A stretch of DNA of 64,000 bases from a virus, in IMG/VR virus record IMGVR_UViG_3300034108_000503, positions 1 through 64,000 of that record; one strand, given 5' to 3'. Below, one piece after another: positions 41,826 to 48,783 of this stretch; positions within the stretch are counted from its first letter, which is position 1; each line of letters opens with the position of its first letter. The position numbers and the translations under genes are program-made. Below the pieces are notes generated by a model. It was not told the DNA's origin. It worked only from the letters and a program-made list of their open reading frames with translations, and searched no databases.

Positions 41826-42092
41826 TTAGAGGGTGGTGAAATACGGATCAATTTCTCCCCGGCGGATCAATTCCTCCCGAAGCAAATCCCGAGCGCCAGA
41901 TTTAGCGGCTGCATACTCGGGGAAGGTCGGTCCGCCTACTTCATCGTACTCTTCCCACAGTCTTTCAGATGGGAGCGCCAGCATGGCCGCCAGCCTTTCC
42001 CGGCTGCCGTACCAGTCGACTGCTTGGGAGAGAATCACGCCAGCCTGGCCGACTGTTGCAAGGAGAAGGGGATTTGTTTTTTTGGTTTTCAT
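41826..42092 (-). CDS. Small helical protein, unknown (88 aa)
   Basis: From ATG 42092: MKTKKTNPLLLATVGQAGVI, ALPSERLWEEYDEVGGPTFP, a helical C-terminus (KSGARDLLREELIRRGEID). The leader contains several AACC units. The longer frame to 42311 reads through a small membrane gene and is rejected. Confidence 0.65.
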   Translation of the reverse strand: MKTKKTNPLLLATVGQAGVILSQAVDWYGSRERLAAMLALPSERLWEEYDEVGGPTFPEYAAAKSGARDLLREELIRRGEIDPYFTTL

Positions 42093-42118
42093 GGTTGGTT
42101 GGTTGGTTTTTTGGGTGA

Positions 42119-42289
42119 TTACTTGGAGGAAATGCAGAATGAGAACCGGAGTTTCCCGCAGCGGATGAACCAGATTCCTCCCACGCGCCGCCATGAGAGC
42201 GACCGGAGAAGAAACCAGCACGGAATCCCGGAGAGGAATGCACCTGCTGACATACAGCAGGCGAGGGAGAGGAGGTCGGGGGCGTTCAT
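42119..42289 (-). CDS. Short membrane protein (56 aa)
   Basis: ATG 42289 lies two bases after the upstream stop (TAACCATG). The N-terminus MNAPDLLSLACCMSAGAFLS is hydrophobic, then a basic segment (SLSWRRVGGIW) and further hydrophobic residues. A likely inner-membrane protein. Too short for most gene finders; supported by tight spacing. Confidence 0.5.
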   Translation of the reverse strand: MNAPDLLSLACCMSAGAFLSGIPCWFLLRSLSWRRVGGIWFIRCGKLRFSFCISSK

Positions 42290-42291
42290 GG

Positions 42292-42630
42292 TTAATCCTC
42301 ATAGCCTTCAAATGCTGAAAAGCAGGATTGAAAGTATGCCAGCGATTCCGGCTCGAAGCAATTCTCTCTCACGGAGTCGTCCGCGTTGCACTCCGCATTG
42401 CATGCGGCGTGGAAATCCCGCAGCCGATCAGGCTGATCCCATCCCTCCCCGGTAGCGGAATCGTAAACCTCCCGCCACCGTTTCCGCGTCCGGTCGAAGA
42501 TATCCCCGAGAATGCTGATTTTCTCCAGATCAGTCTCCTGATCAGGATCAAACCCATAAGGGTATGCCTTCCGGCTGGCGGCATAGAATTCGTCTGAGCG
42601 AATCCACCGTTCTGCTTGTCTTTTAGTCAT
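42292..42630 (-). CDS. Unknown acidic protein (112 aa)
   Basis: From ATG 42630: MTKRQAERWIRSDEFYAASR, FDPDQETDLEKISILGDIFD, RLRDFHAACNAECNADDSVR. Acidic with four cysteines. The first gene downstream of the promoter/operator region at 42.69-42.82 kb on the minus strand, with a long leader of 57 or 160 bases. Confidence 0.65.
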   Translation of the reverse strand: MTKRQAERWIRSDEFYAASRKAYPYGFDPDQETDLEKISILGDIFDRTRKRWREVYDSATGEGWDQPDRLRDFHAACNAECNADDSVRENCFEPESLAYFQSCFSAFEGYED

Positions 42631-42686
42631 TTGCTTGTCGTGAGTAGGTTTTACGGTTCCGCGCATCATGCGCTTCCCCGGTGCAA

Positions 42687-42715
42687 GGTATCGGTGAAAG
42701 TCTGATTTATGTCAA
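42687..42715 (-). promoter_or_regulatory. Sigma70-like promoter P-a (TTGACA, 17 bp, GATACC)
   Basis: The minus-strand -35 TTGACA (42710-42715) and a weak -10 GATACC (42687-42692) with 17 bp between. The block GCTTGACA...CTTTCACC is shared with the promoter before 57850. Directly downstream of the operator-like TACG-N6-CGTA, so binding there would probably affect it. Drives the 42630 gene. Confidence 0.5.
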
Positions 42716-42718
42716 GCC

Positions 42719-42732
42719 TACGCAATCACGTA
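42719..42732. promoter_or_regulatory. Operator-like palindrome TACGCAATCACGTA
   Basis: A perfect TACG-N6-CGTA dyad, one of three perfect copies. It lies between two promoter-like sequences and upstream of the gene at 42630. Confidence 0.55.
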
Positions 42733-42792
42733 GAACAGTGTAATGCGTTGTATTTCAACGGTTGAGAGATGTTCTTTTTCTTTCTAGTACAA

Positions 42793-42821
42793 GTAATATA
42801 CGCGAATGCGGGTTTTGTCAA
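42793..42821 (-). promoter_or_regulatory. Sigma70-like promoter P-b (TTGACA, 17 bp, TATTAC)
   Basis: On the minus strand: -35 TTGACA (42816-42821), 17 bp, -10 TATTAC (42793-42798; a TATATT at 15 bp spacing overlaps). The 10-mer TTACTTGTAC over the -10 is repeated exactly at 54751-54760 on the plus strand. Confidence 0.6.
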
Positions 42822-43508
42822 TGGCAAAGGTAAATCAGTCGCAACCCGTTGAAACAGAAGAGCCTGACAAAGAGTGAAACCGCGAAATGGCACGGAAAAG
42901 CGGAGGCGAGAAAATGAACCGATGGACGGCAGAACCCGCAGAACCGTGATTCACTGAGTCCACTCACTGATTCCACTCAATTCCCGCGCAATTGACGGAC
43001 AGGAGGAAACCCCGGAACCCCAGCCCGAAGCGGCAACCTGAGCAACCCGGAGCGGACACGGTGCCGGAAGCAGAGAAGCGGAAGGACAGAAGCGGAAGCG
43101 GACAGAAGAACGGATGGAAACGCTTCCCCGGAATGACGCTGGCGAGGTTCTGAAACCATCCCGCCCAGCTACCCTCCTATGGTCTCGCCTCCCCCGGCCC
43201 AGCATCGCGCTCCTGGTCTGCATCAGATCGATTCCCCAGCCCTCGCCATGACAGTCCCGCGCCGCATCGGCTGATCATTCCCCGGCATGATCAAGAGCCG
43301 GAAACGGAAAGATTACGGGGTGGATTTTGCATGACGGTTATTAAATCAAGTTATGACCTCACCGGAAAAGCCCGATTTCCCCCAGTGCGAGCGGCAGCGG
43401 ATCGGGATTCTGACGGGCAGGCAAGCCCCGCAGATGACAGGCCTAGACGCTGGCAAGGAGGGGGTGGGAGAGAGTGCAGGCCCGCGCAGAGGTGGGGAGG
43501 GACCACCA

Positions 43509-43528
43509 GGGGTGGGGGAGGGGAGGGG
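43509..43528 (+). other. G-quadruplex motif
   Basis: Four runs of four to five G with single-base loops: GGGG-T-GGGGG-A-GGGG-A-GGGG. An AT-rich TTTATATATA box follows within 15 bases. Such a sequence can form a very stable four-stranded structure on the plus strand. Confidence 0.85.
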
Positions 43529-43692
43529 CGCTGCGCCGTGATCATTTATATATACCCCCCTCTTCAAAAAATTCTCATCACTGGATCTCTGGTGTTACTA
43601 CAGTCCATTTGAAAAAATTCCTCCTTCGCTGACACCCTCCTTTTGGTCCCTCTCTTTGGACTCCTTTTTGTTTTGATCCCTGTGACAGTGGG

Positions 43693-43729
43693 AAGAGCCA
43701 CGGGAGTTGTTGATTCTCCGGTGGCTCTT
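43693..43729. terminator. Hairpin after the 175-aa gene
   Basis: Nine-bp stem AAGAGCCAC/GTGGCTCTT extended by GGAG/CTCC around one mismatch, loop TTGTTGATT. It lies 28 bases past the stop of the minus-strand gene at 43758. The T-tract is short on both strands, so termination is probable but not certain. Confidence 0.5.
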
Positions 43730-43757
43730 TGGGGTGGTGGTTGGTGTGGGTGTCTTC

Positions 43758-44285
43758 TTACGCCTGCGGTGGTTCTCCTGTACCTCCGTGATTGGATTCG
43801 GCTACTGGTTTCGGTGGTTGCGGCTGATGTGCTGCTGTGGTGATTGCGTGGAGGGCGTCTGAGAGGTTGAGGATGGCGAGGGTGTCTTCCTGTTTTGGGA
43901 TGGTGAGTTCCTCACTGGATGCCGTGTAGAACTCCTTGTCTGCGATGTTCCTGATGAGATTGAGCTTTGCGAGGAGTGCGCCGATGATGGTGGTGACTTC
44001 TGTCTGTGGGAGTTCGATGAAGCTGTCAAAGCCTGCTTCGATTCTCTGAGTGACGGTGAAGAATCCGAGGATGGACTCTGTGATTTCTGTGGTTCGTGCT
44101 GTGTTTCTGGAGATTGTCTGTTCCAGGAACTGGATATGTGGATCCTGGCTATCGATTGACTTGCGGATCCTGATTTCGTTTTGGGTTTGCTGGCTGTCGT
44201 AGTCCTTCTGGTTTCTGAGGTCCAGGAGGGTATCTGTGATTGTTTTTGCCTGTGCTGCTGTGAATTGGATGGTGTATGTATTCAT
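43758..44285 (-). CDS. Helical protein, unknown (175 aa)
   Basis: Gln/Thr/Ile-rich, mostly helical (MNTYTIQFTAAQAKTITDTL, FLEQTISRNTARTTEITESI), with a disordered Pro/Gln tail. DNA in this gene and the next few is unusually G/T-rich on the plus strand, meaning strong C/A bias in the coding strand, different from the left part of the region. No family. Confidence 0.65.
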   Translation of the reverse strand: MNTYTIQFTAAQAKTITDTLLDLRNQKDYDSQQTQNEIRIRKSIDSQDPHIQFLEQTISRNTARTTEITESILGFFTVTQRIEAGFDSFIELPQTEVTTIIGALLAKLNLIRNIADKEFYTASSEELTIPKQEDTLAILNLSDALHAITTAAHQPQPPKPVAESNHGGTGEPPQA

Positions 44286-44291
44286 GGTGAT

Positions 44292-44537
44292 TTACTCTTG
44301 GTCCTTCTTGAGTTCGACTGCTGCTTCGTTGATGATCTTGAGCAGGTCTTTGTCTTCACGGTTGAAGATCCTCCTGAAGATGTCCCAGTCATCGGATTCG
44401 ATGTAGTGCTTTCCGAAGAAGTTGTACGCTTCCTCTGCGATTGGCCCTGAGAATTCGTATTCTACTTCTGCCCAGAGGACGTTGTTCCTCAGCCAGAATC
44501 TGACTTCCTTTCCGTCGATGATCTTTGTGATGTGCAT
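44292..44537 (-). CDS. Small acidic protein, unknown (81 aa)
   Basis: From ATG 44537 (or 44552, overlapping the upstream stop): MHITKIIDGKEVRFWLRNNV, SGPIAEEAYNFFGKHYIESD and a Lys/Glu-rich helix. A GGGAG lies nine bases before the chosen start. No family. Confidence 0.6.
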   Translation of the reverse strand: MHITKIIDGKEVRFWLRNNVLWAEVEYEFSGPIAEEAYNFFGKHYIESDDWDIFRRIFNREDKDLLKIINEAAVELKKDQE

Positions 44538-44542
44538 ACTGG

Positions 44543-44983
44543 TTACTCCCATGCGCCGCTGATCTGTTCTGGGGTGATCTTTGGGAAGTCCGTTGTGAGC
44601 CTGAAGAAGATGAGGTCCGAGAGGGATCCGATTTCGTCTTGGATTGCTTTTATGGAGTTTGCTCCTGCGGTGTGTGAGTTTCCTACATAGAAGCAGAACT
44701 TGTCCTTGTGCTGGATGTACCAGTACGGGGCTTTCGTTTCGCTTCTTGGTTCTGTGTCGAAGTGGAGGACTCGGACCGTGCGGTCTTCCGGGGTTTGGTT
44801 TGCTGCCAGTTGCTGGACTGAGCCTTTTGGTGAGACCCTTCTTGGGATATCCAGGATGAAGAGGTACAGCTTTGTGAATGCCTCACGGATTGGGATCACC
44901 TCTTCCCTGCCCTGGAAGTCTCTGGCGATGATGTTGTTGTCCTCCTTGGTGGCGGTGAGCCATGGGTGGTGTTGGGTGTTCAT
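44543..44983 (-). CDS. Unknown protein (146 aa)
   Basis: From ATG 44983: MNTQHHPWLTATKEDNNIIA, REEVIPIREAFTKLYLFILD, YWYIQHKDKFCFYVGNSHTA. Alpha/beta, no motif. Upstream frame to 45145 overlaps the next gene and is rejected. Confidence 0.6.
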   Translation of the reverse strand: MNTQHHPWLTATKEDNNIIARDFQGREEVIPIREAFTKLYLFILDIPRRVSPKGSVQQLAANQTPEDRTVRVLHFDTEPRSETKAPYWYIQHKDKFCFYVGNSHTAGANSIKAIQDEIGSLSDLIFFRLTTDFPKITPEQISGAWE

Positions 44984-44991
44984 GATTTGAG

Positions 44992-45372
44992 TTATGAGAA
45001 GATTTGGTTGAATGCGTGGCGGGTGAGATCCTTGAATGTTCCGTAAAAGATGGTGAGTTTTCCGTCTTCGGTTGTGACCCATGGGCCGATTTTTGATTTG
45101 GCTGTGGCTCTGACTTGGGATCCTTTCTGGACTTCCTTGATCCACTGTAGTGGTGTGTGTTCAGATTCATCTGGGATCAGGGGGTGGAGCTTGTCTGCGA
45201 GTCTTTCGACCATATCGTCGATGAGCGAATCCCTGTGCTTTGAATATGCTACTTCGGCAGGGTCGAACCTGACCTCGACCCCGCTTCTCTGGATTCTGAT
45301 CCCGAAAACCCGAGACGGTTCGCACAAATCAGCCCAGGTGTAGAATGTGATTTCTAGTGGTTGCTGGGTCAT
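44992..45372 (-). CDS. Unknown protein (126 aa)
   Basis: Beta-like N-terminus (PLEITFYTWADLCEPSRVFG), helical centre (RDSLIDDMVERLADKLHPLI) and a beta C-terminus (IGPWVTTEDGKLTIFYGTFK). Its start overlaps a newly recognised upstream small gene by ATGA. Confidence 0.65.
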   Translation of the reverse strand: MTQQPLEITFYTWADLCEPSRVFGIRIQRSGVEVRFDPAEVAYSKHRDSLIDDMVERLADKLHPLIPDESEHTPLQWIKEVQKGSQVRATAKSKIGPWVTTEDGKLTIFYGTFKDLTRHAFNQIFS

Positions 45373-45548
45373 GATATGATCTGCGGATGTACCTTCGGGA
45401 CGAGTGCTTCCCGGATGTGTTGGTTATTTGAGATGAAGTCTTCGATGTCGTTGAGGGCGTCTTTGACGTGTTCGATTGAGCGTTCAGCCTCTTCGATGGA
45501 TTCCTTGGCCTTACTGATGAGCCTGAGGATGTATGGGATATCGTTCAT
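45369..45548 (-). CDS. Small coiled-coil protein (59 aa)
   Basis: ATG 45548 overlaps the upstream stop by ATGA and the stop overlaps the next start by ATGA. The product MNDIPYILRLISKAKESIEE continues as an amphipathic helix with heptad-like Ile/Leu spacing. It fills a 172-base gap and is below the usual length cut-off of gene finders. Confidence 0.65.
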   Translation of the reverse strand: MNDIPYILRLISKAKESIEEAERSIEHVKDALNDIEDFISNNQHIREALVPKVHPQIIS

Positions 45549-45904
45549 TTTCCGGTCTCCTTCTGCTTCTGGTATGCGTGCTTGATCTCAATGAAGGTTT
45601 CGACAGCCTTTTGCTGCGCTTGTCTGGCGTATTCCGCTCCCTGCGGGTGGTGGACCGGGAGTTCGCTGGCGTAGCACAGCAGCTTGAGAACCTCAAACAT
45701 CTTGTCTGTGGCGGCTCTTTTTGGGCATCCGATCCCTGCTGCAATCAGGAATTGATCAGCGAGCATGAATGCGTATTGGGACAGCCAGCGTGCCTCCGTT
45801 ATTGTGGTATCATTCACGAATCTGGAATCATTGTTCGCCGGAAGCAGCGCGGCCATGAACTGGGCGGCGATCTGGATGCGGTCTGGTGGTGCTTCCTGGT
45901 TCAT
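45545..45904 (-). CDS. Helical protein, unknown (119 aa)
   Basis: From ATG 45904: MNQEAPPDRIQIAAQFMAAL, a helical ADQFLIAAGIGCPKRAA segment and a long Gln/Glu/Lys helix. The MNQE start is shared with its upstream neighbour (MNQETPP), suggesting related N-terminal leaders. Coupled by ATGA to the 59-aa gene. Confidence 0.65.
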   Translation of the reverse strand: MNQEAPPDRIQIAAQFMAALLPANNDSRFVNDTTITEARWLSQYAFMLADQFLIAAGIGCPKRAATDKMFEVLKLLCYASELPVHHPQGAEYARQAQQKAVETFIEIKHAYQKQKETGK

Positions 45905-45908
45905 GGTA

Positions 45909-46121
45909 TTACTCTGGAACGAGTCTGAACCTCCGCCATTCGGCTCCGGGGACGAGTTCAACCAGTTCGTCGTCGAACGGTTCAATGTTCAGCATATCGA
46001 CATTCCCTGTCTTGGTATTTACGGCAGCCCAGACGAAGAGATCCGGCGTCTTTGTTTCGACTATCTTCCCATCGACAACTGGGTACTGGGTCCGGAATAG
46101 TGGTGGTGTTTCCTGGTTCAT
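45909..46121 (-). CDS. Small protein, unknown (70 aa)
   Basis: From ATG 46121: MNQETPPLFRTQYPVVDGKI, FVWAAVNTKTGNVDMLNIEP and a DDELVELVPGAEW segment. The long frame upstream is a shadow of the ASCH-like gene. It overlaps the next gene by ATGA. Confidence 0.6.
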   Translation of the reverse strand: MNQETPPLFRTQYPVVDGKIVETKTPDLFVWAAVNTKTGNVDMLNIEPFDDELVELVPGAEWRRFRLVPE

Positions 46122-46321
46122 TTCCTCACTTGTTTTGGTTTGGTTTCTTCTTCTTCGATTCTGCCAAGGCCCATGCATTCTGGGCAGTGTGATCCTGCGG
46201 CTTTGAGTCCGCCTTCCTGTTCGCCGAAGTGACCTTGGCCTGACCATAGCCAGCCTTGGCCGTGGCAGGTTTTGCAGATTGCCGCCTGTGGTTTCCTGGG
46301 GTGCTTCTTCTTTGCTTTCAT
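46118..46321 (-). CDS. Small zinc-finger protein, DnaJ-type CxxCxGxG
   Basis: The 67-residue protein has CKTCHGQGW and CPECMGLGR, two CxxCxGxG half-sites like the zinc-finger domain of DnaJ, surrounded by Lys/Glu-rich tails. The domain binds unfolded protein or zinc; here it is stand-alone. ATGA overlaps at both ends couple it to the ASCH-like gene. Confidence 0.7.
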   Translation of the reverse strand: MKAKKKHPRKPQAAICKTCHGQGWLWSGQGHFGEQEGGLKAAGSHCPECMGLGRIEEEETKPKQVRK

Positions 46322-46932
46322 TCATGCCCTCCTTCCACCACGCGGAACTCGACCACCCAGACCCATGGGTTTTCGTGCCATAGGTCTCCCCATAGTTGGG
46401 CGATTTCGTCGCGCCTATCTGGACGCGGGTTCTTGCATCCGCATGGCTCAGGCATCCCGCAGCTAAGGCATCCTCCGTCCGTGATTCCTTCTGCGGTGGC
46501 GTCCTCCTCGGTAATGTCCTGCAACCGCTCAACGCGGACGCTTTGGATCTCCAGCAGGATGCGGGAAAGTTCCCGAGGCATCTGAGTTGAGGATCTCCAT
46601 TTCGTCCCTTTACCGCCACACTGCACATCGGCCCGATACACCGTTGAGGCTTCACGGTACGGCTTAATGGACAAAGCGTGATCGTACTCGGCGGCCTCAT
46701 GCAGGAATGTCTCCCTCGCCCACAGGCGATCTCCCGGTTGTCCGTATGGGCAAGCCCATCTTCCGCTTGCCCCGGCGGGGTATGAAAACGTGCCGAATGA
46801 ATCCAGCTTCGGTGGACCATCATAGCTCCGACAGTCTGGCTGCGGCTTGATGATCCTCCGGAACTGCGTCTTGCGACCGTCGCGGATGGCGCGGACTTCC
46901 AGCGCATTGAATGTGATGGGGCGTTCTTTCAT
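46318..46932 (-). CDS. ASCH-like phage protein
   Basis: The 204 residues match the widespread phage/prophage pattern: KERPITFNALEVRAIRDGRK, CPYGQPGDRLWARETFLHEA, MPRELSRILLEIQSVRVERL, DITEEDATAEGI and NPWVWVVEFRVV. The ASCH fold resembles PUA domains that bind RNA. The exact role is unknown; it commonly sits among small early genes. Its neighbour upstream (RCVGYGSD...CETCLRR) is usually found next to it. Confidence 0.75.
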   Translation of the reverse strand: MKERPITFNALEVRAIRDGRKTQFRRIIKPQPDCRSYDGPPKLDSFGTFSYPAGASGRWACPYGQPGDRLWARETFLHEAAEYDHALSIKPYREASTVYRADVQCGGKGTKWRSSTQMPRELSRILLEIQSVRVERLQDITEEDATAEGITDGGCLSCGMPEPCGCKNPRPDRRDEIAQLWGDLWHENPWVWVVEFRVVEGGHE

Positions 46933-47120
46933 GGTTTTTCCTCCTCGGGCTCAATTAGGAACTCGCATTCAAAGACGATGATCGGCGGCGGTTCAATTGT
47001 GGGACCGATGCCTTCTCTGGGAGCAGTCCTGCGCAGGCATGTCTCACACCCTTCGCGCCATCCCTCGGCATCGCTGCCGTATCCAACGCAGCGCTCCTTG
47101 TCGTTTGGGAGCCAGTTCAT
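46929..47120 (-). CDS. Small Cys-containing protein accompanying ASCH-like gene
   Basis: From ATG 47120 (63 residues): RCVGYGSDAEGWREGCETCL followed by PPIIVFECEFLIEPEEEKP. I recall this pair with the ASCH-like gene in phages. ATGA overlap with the downstream gene. The long frame to 47237 includes a poor leader. Confidence 0.65.
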   Translation of the reverse strand: MNWLPNDKERCVGYGSDAEGWREGCETCLRRTAPREGIGPTIEPPPIIVFECEFLIEPEEEKP

Positions 47121-47229
47121 TCCGCCCTCCTTTCTTGGCTTCGGCTTCCGTGTCGTAATGATTTCATTGCAAAAACCTATGAAAATAAGAAATACTTGTC
47201 CGCGGTAAGAAAAATCTGGCGGCGTGGCT

Positions 47230-47475
47230 TCATTCAACCAGTTCCCAGTCGGTGGCGAGCATTGCCTTGCCGTGGATGATGGCGGCGCGGAATCGTGTGC
47301 CGGGGTAGCTTGCGAGATTCTCGACGACTTCAGCCCCGTCCTTCAGTCGCAGCTTTTCCTCCTTGGTTGACACCGTCTCATGGACTGTGCCGAGCCTGTA
47401 GATGCGGTCGGGCGATGACTCGCGCCGGATCGTCCTGCCTGCCATTAGGTATCGGAGTGCGGTGGGAAAGTCCAT
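47230..47475 (-). CDS. DUF2829/Tad2-like protein
   Basis: The 81 residues follow the DUF2829 layout: MDFPTALRYLMAGRTIRRES at the start (F-x2-AL-x-x-L-x-x-G-x2-xR), a central beta stretch, and LATDWELVE at the C-terminus, the family's DW box. Members include Tad2, which sequesters the Thoeris signal molecule, so an anti-defence role is plausible. The central tryptophan region is less clear here, so I keep it tentative. Confidence 0.55.
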   Translation of the reverse strand: MDFPTALRYLMAGRTIRRESSPDRIYRLGTVHETVSTKEEKLRLKDGAEVVENLASYPGTRFRAAIIHGKAMLATDWELVE

Positions 47476-47681
47476 TAGTCGGAAGCGTGGGGGTAGTCGC
47501 GGACGAATTCCGGCGGGGCGGCAGGCACCTTGGCTGAGTGCTGCTTGAGGATGGCAATGGCCTGCTTGAGTTCGGCGATCTGAGCCTTGATGTGTTCGTT
47601 CATGTGCGCCGCTGACGGCTCCTCAAGCAGGTCTTCTCGGCTTGTCAGTTCGTAATCAAGATAGCTAATTGCTAGGTCCAT
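47475..47681 (-). CDS. Small helical protein, unknown (68 aa)
   Basis: ATG 47681 follows AAAGGAG by seven bases, one of the few good Shine-Dalgarno sites here. The protein is helical (ISYLDYELTSREDLLEEPSA, HIKAQIAELKQAIAILKQHS). Shares one base with the Tad2-like start. Confidence 0.55.
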   Translation of the reverse strand: MDLAISYLDYELTSREDLLEEPSAAHMNEHIKAQIAELKQAIAILKQHSAKVPAAPPEFVRDYPHASD

Positions 47682-47682
47682 C

Positions 47683-47805
47683 TCAAAACTCCTTTCCATG
47701 CATGGGTGGGCAACCCGCGTTGTACTGGATCTTCGCGAGCAATGCGCCCGCAATGTCCTGGACGACGAGCGCTTCAATGCCTGTTGGTGTAGTTGGTTCT
47801 GTCAT
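47683..47805 (-). CDS. Very small protein (40 aa)
   Basis: ATG 47805 to TGA 47683: MTEPTTPTGIEALVVQDIAG then ALLAKIQYNAGCPPMHGKEF. The next gene starts one base after the stop. Its codon pattern is normal and the frame fills an otherwise empty 120-base gap. No family. Confidence 0.5.
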   Translation of the reverse strand: MTEPTTPTGIEALVVQDIAGALLAKIQYNAGCPPMHGKEF

Positions 47806-47808
47806 AAT

Positions 47809-48039
47809 TCAATCGGTCGGTAGTTTCGGGATCGCATCAGCATCCCACTGGACCGTCGTCCTGATGTCGCAAATTGTAAATCCTGCGCTTGGGTGGTAGG
47901 TTGTCCATCCGGTTATCCCTGGCAGCATGCTGGATTTTGGGTTTCCGGTACGCAGCGCATCTGGGAATCCTGATAAATCAACGGCCCTGACAAAAACAGG
48001 GCGGTCTTTCGGCGCCGTCTTAATGGGTTGCCAGTTCAT
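47809..48039 (-). CDS. DUF551-like protein
   Basis: The 76-residue protein begins MNWQPIKTAPKDRPVFVRAV, the W-x-x-I-x-x-A-P-x-D opening of DUF551-type proteins, and continues with a Trp-containing segment (GITGWTTYHPSAGF) and a WDADAIPKLP ending. Function unknown, common in phages. ATGA overlap with the upstream gene. Confidence 0.7.
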   Translation of the reverse strand: MNWQPIKTAPKDRPVFVRAVDLSGFPDALRTGNPKSSMLPGITGWTTYHPSAGFTICDIRTTVQWDADAIPKLPTD

Positions 48040-48188
48040 GAGTCCCCCCTTTCCCGGTCAAGGTCGCAGCCGTCCTGATCTTCCGCAGCGCATCCGATGT
48101 GCATTCGTTCCCCAGCGTCCCCCCATTGGTCCGGGACCGTTGGTTGCCCTGCTGTGATCTCCTCTCCGCAATAGGCGCAGACGCTCAT
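48036..48188 (-). CDS. Small zinc-ribbon protein (50 aa)
   Basis: From ATG 48188: MSVCAYCGEEITAGQPTVPD with CxxC, then MHIGCAAEDQDGCD. A zinc-ribbon-like cysteine set. Coupled by ATGA at both ends. Function unknown. Confidence 0.6.
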   Translation of the reverse strand: MSVCAYCGEEITAGQPTVPDQWGDAGERMHIGCAAEDQDGCDLDRERGDS

Positions 48189-48412
48189 GGCTGCACCTCC
48201 TGTTTGATCGGGCATCCGCTGCATGGGCGCAGATACCCGTCAGATAGTTCCACCAGTTGCTGCTGAGTGCGGTTGCAGAAATAGTCTAGTTGCGACCTGT
48301 AGCGACCCCATTTCAGGAATGGACATGTGTCTGTGATCCGTTTCCCGGCGCAGGTGTGCCTTCCTTCCGGAGTCCGGTAAACCGGGATTTCAATCGTGGC
48401 GGTTTCAGTCAT
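48185..48412 (-). CDS. Small Cys-rich protein (75 aa)
   Basis: From ATG 48412: MTETATIEIPVYRTPEGRHT then CAGKRITDTCPFLKWGRYRS, a YFC and LRPCSGCP. Six cysteines suggest metal binding. It lies eight bases downstream of the regulator gene. A start at 48436 is possible. Function unknown. Confidence 0.6.
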   Translation of the reverse strand: MTETATIEIPVYRTPEGRHTCAGKRITDTCPFLKWGRYRSQLDYFCNRTQQQLVELSDGYLRPCSGCPIKQEVQP

Positions 48413-48419
48413 TGTTGAT

Positions 48420-48782
48420 TTATTTTCGTTTTGCATATGCGCGTGTGGTTCTGTGGAACTGGTGCTGACTGGTCCAGCCTTTCTTCTCGACGGCTTCGAT
48501 GAACGCCTTGAGCGGACAGAAGAAGAGCGCTGGTGGGACGGCAAGGGCTTCAGCGATACGCAAGACTGTATCCACCCTGGTGTTCACGGCCCCTCGTTCT
48601 GCGGATGAGAGGGTGTTGATGTGGATTCCTGCTTTCTCGCAGATGGTTTCCGGGGTGACCGGGAACTTCGTGCCGTCCTTTGAGGACGTTGCCATTCTGA
48701 TCCAGCGGATCCTTTGGTTCCACGTCTCGGCATCCTTGGCTGGGAAGGAGTAGTCCTTCGGCGGTTTTGGTTTGCGTGGCAT
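48420..48782 (-). CDS. Cro/C1-type (XRE) helix-turn-helix regulator
   Basis: From ATG 48782 (120 residues) the protein has PVTPETICEKAGIHINTLSS (the helix-turn-helix, about 46-65), then VLRIAEALAVPPALFFCPL, the usual fourth and fifth helices. XRE proteins bind near-palindromic DNA as dimers. This is the only such regulator in the window. The operator-like TACG-N6-CGTA sites could be its targets; that link is inferred. Confidence 0.8.
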   Translation of the reverse strand: MPRKPKPPKDYSFPAKDAETWNQRIRWIRMATSSKDGTKFPVTPETICEKAGIHINTLSSAERGAVNTRVDTVLRIAEALAVPPALFFCPLKAFIEAVEKKGWTSQHQFHRTTRAYAKRK

Positions 48783-48783
48783 A

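Larger units (their letters stand above)
42631..43757. other. 1.1 kb non-coding region: promoters, operator, G-quadruplex, terminator
   Basis: The longest gap of the early region. Right to left on the minus strand it holds a terminator-like hairpin (43693-43729), a purine-rich plus-strand segment with a G-quadruplex motif beside TTTATATATA (43541-43556), a stretch rich in GAAGCGGA and CGGAA repeats (about 43030-43120), two sigma70-like promoters and an operator-like site. Short plus-strand frames exist (43353-43541, 62 codons) but look like composition shadows. Could hold a replication origin; see findings. Confidence 0.6.

Noticed and set aside
42951-43223. 90-codon Arg/Ser-rich minus-strand frame in the 1.1 kb gap
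   Set aside because: Low-complexity composition caused by GC-rich repeats; no start context and no neighbours in register.
43353-43541. 62-codon plus-strand frame beginning MTSPEKPDFP
   Set aside because: First residues look reasonable but the rest is Gly/Arg-rich from the G tract; no supporting context on the plus strand.
45909-46907. 332-codon minus-strand frame
   Set aside because: Only the last 70 codons (from 46121) are protein-like; the upstream part is an alternate frame of the ASCH-like and zinc-finger genes.
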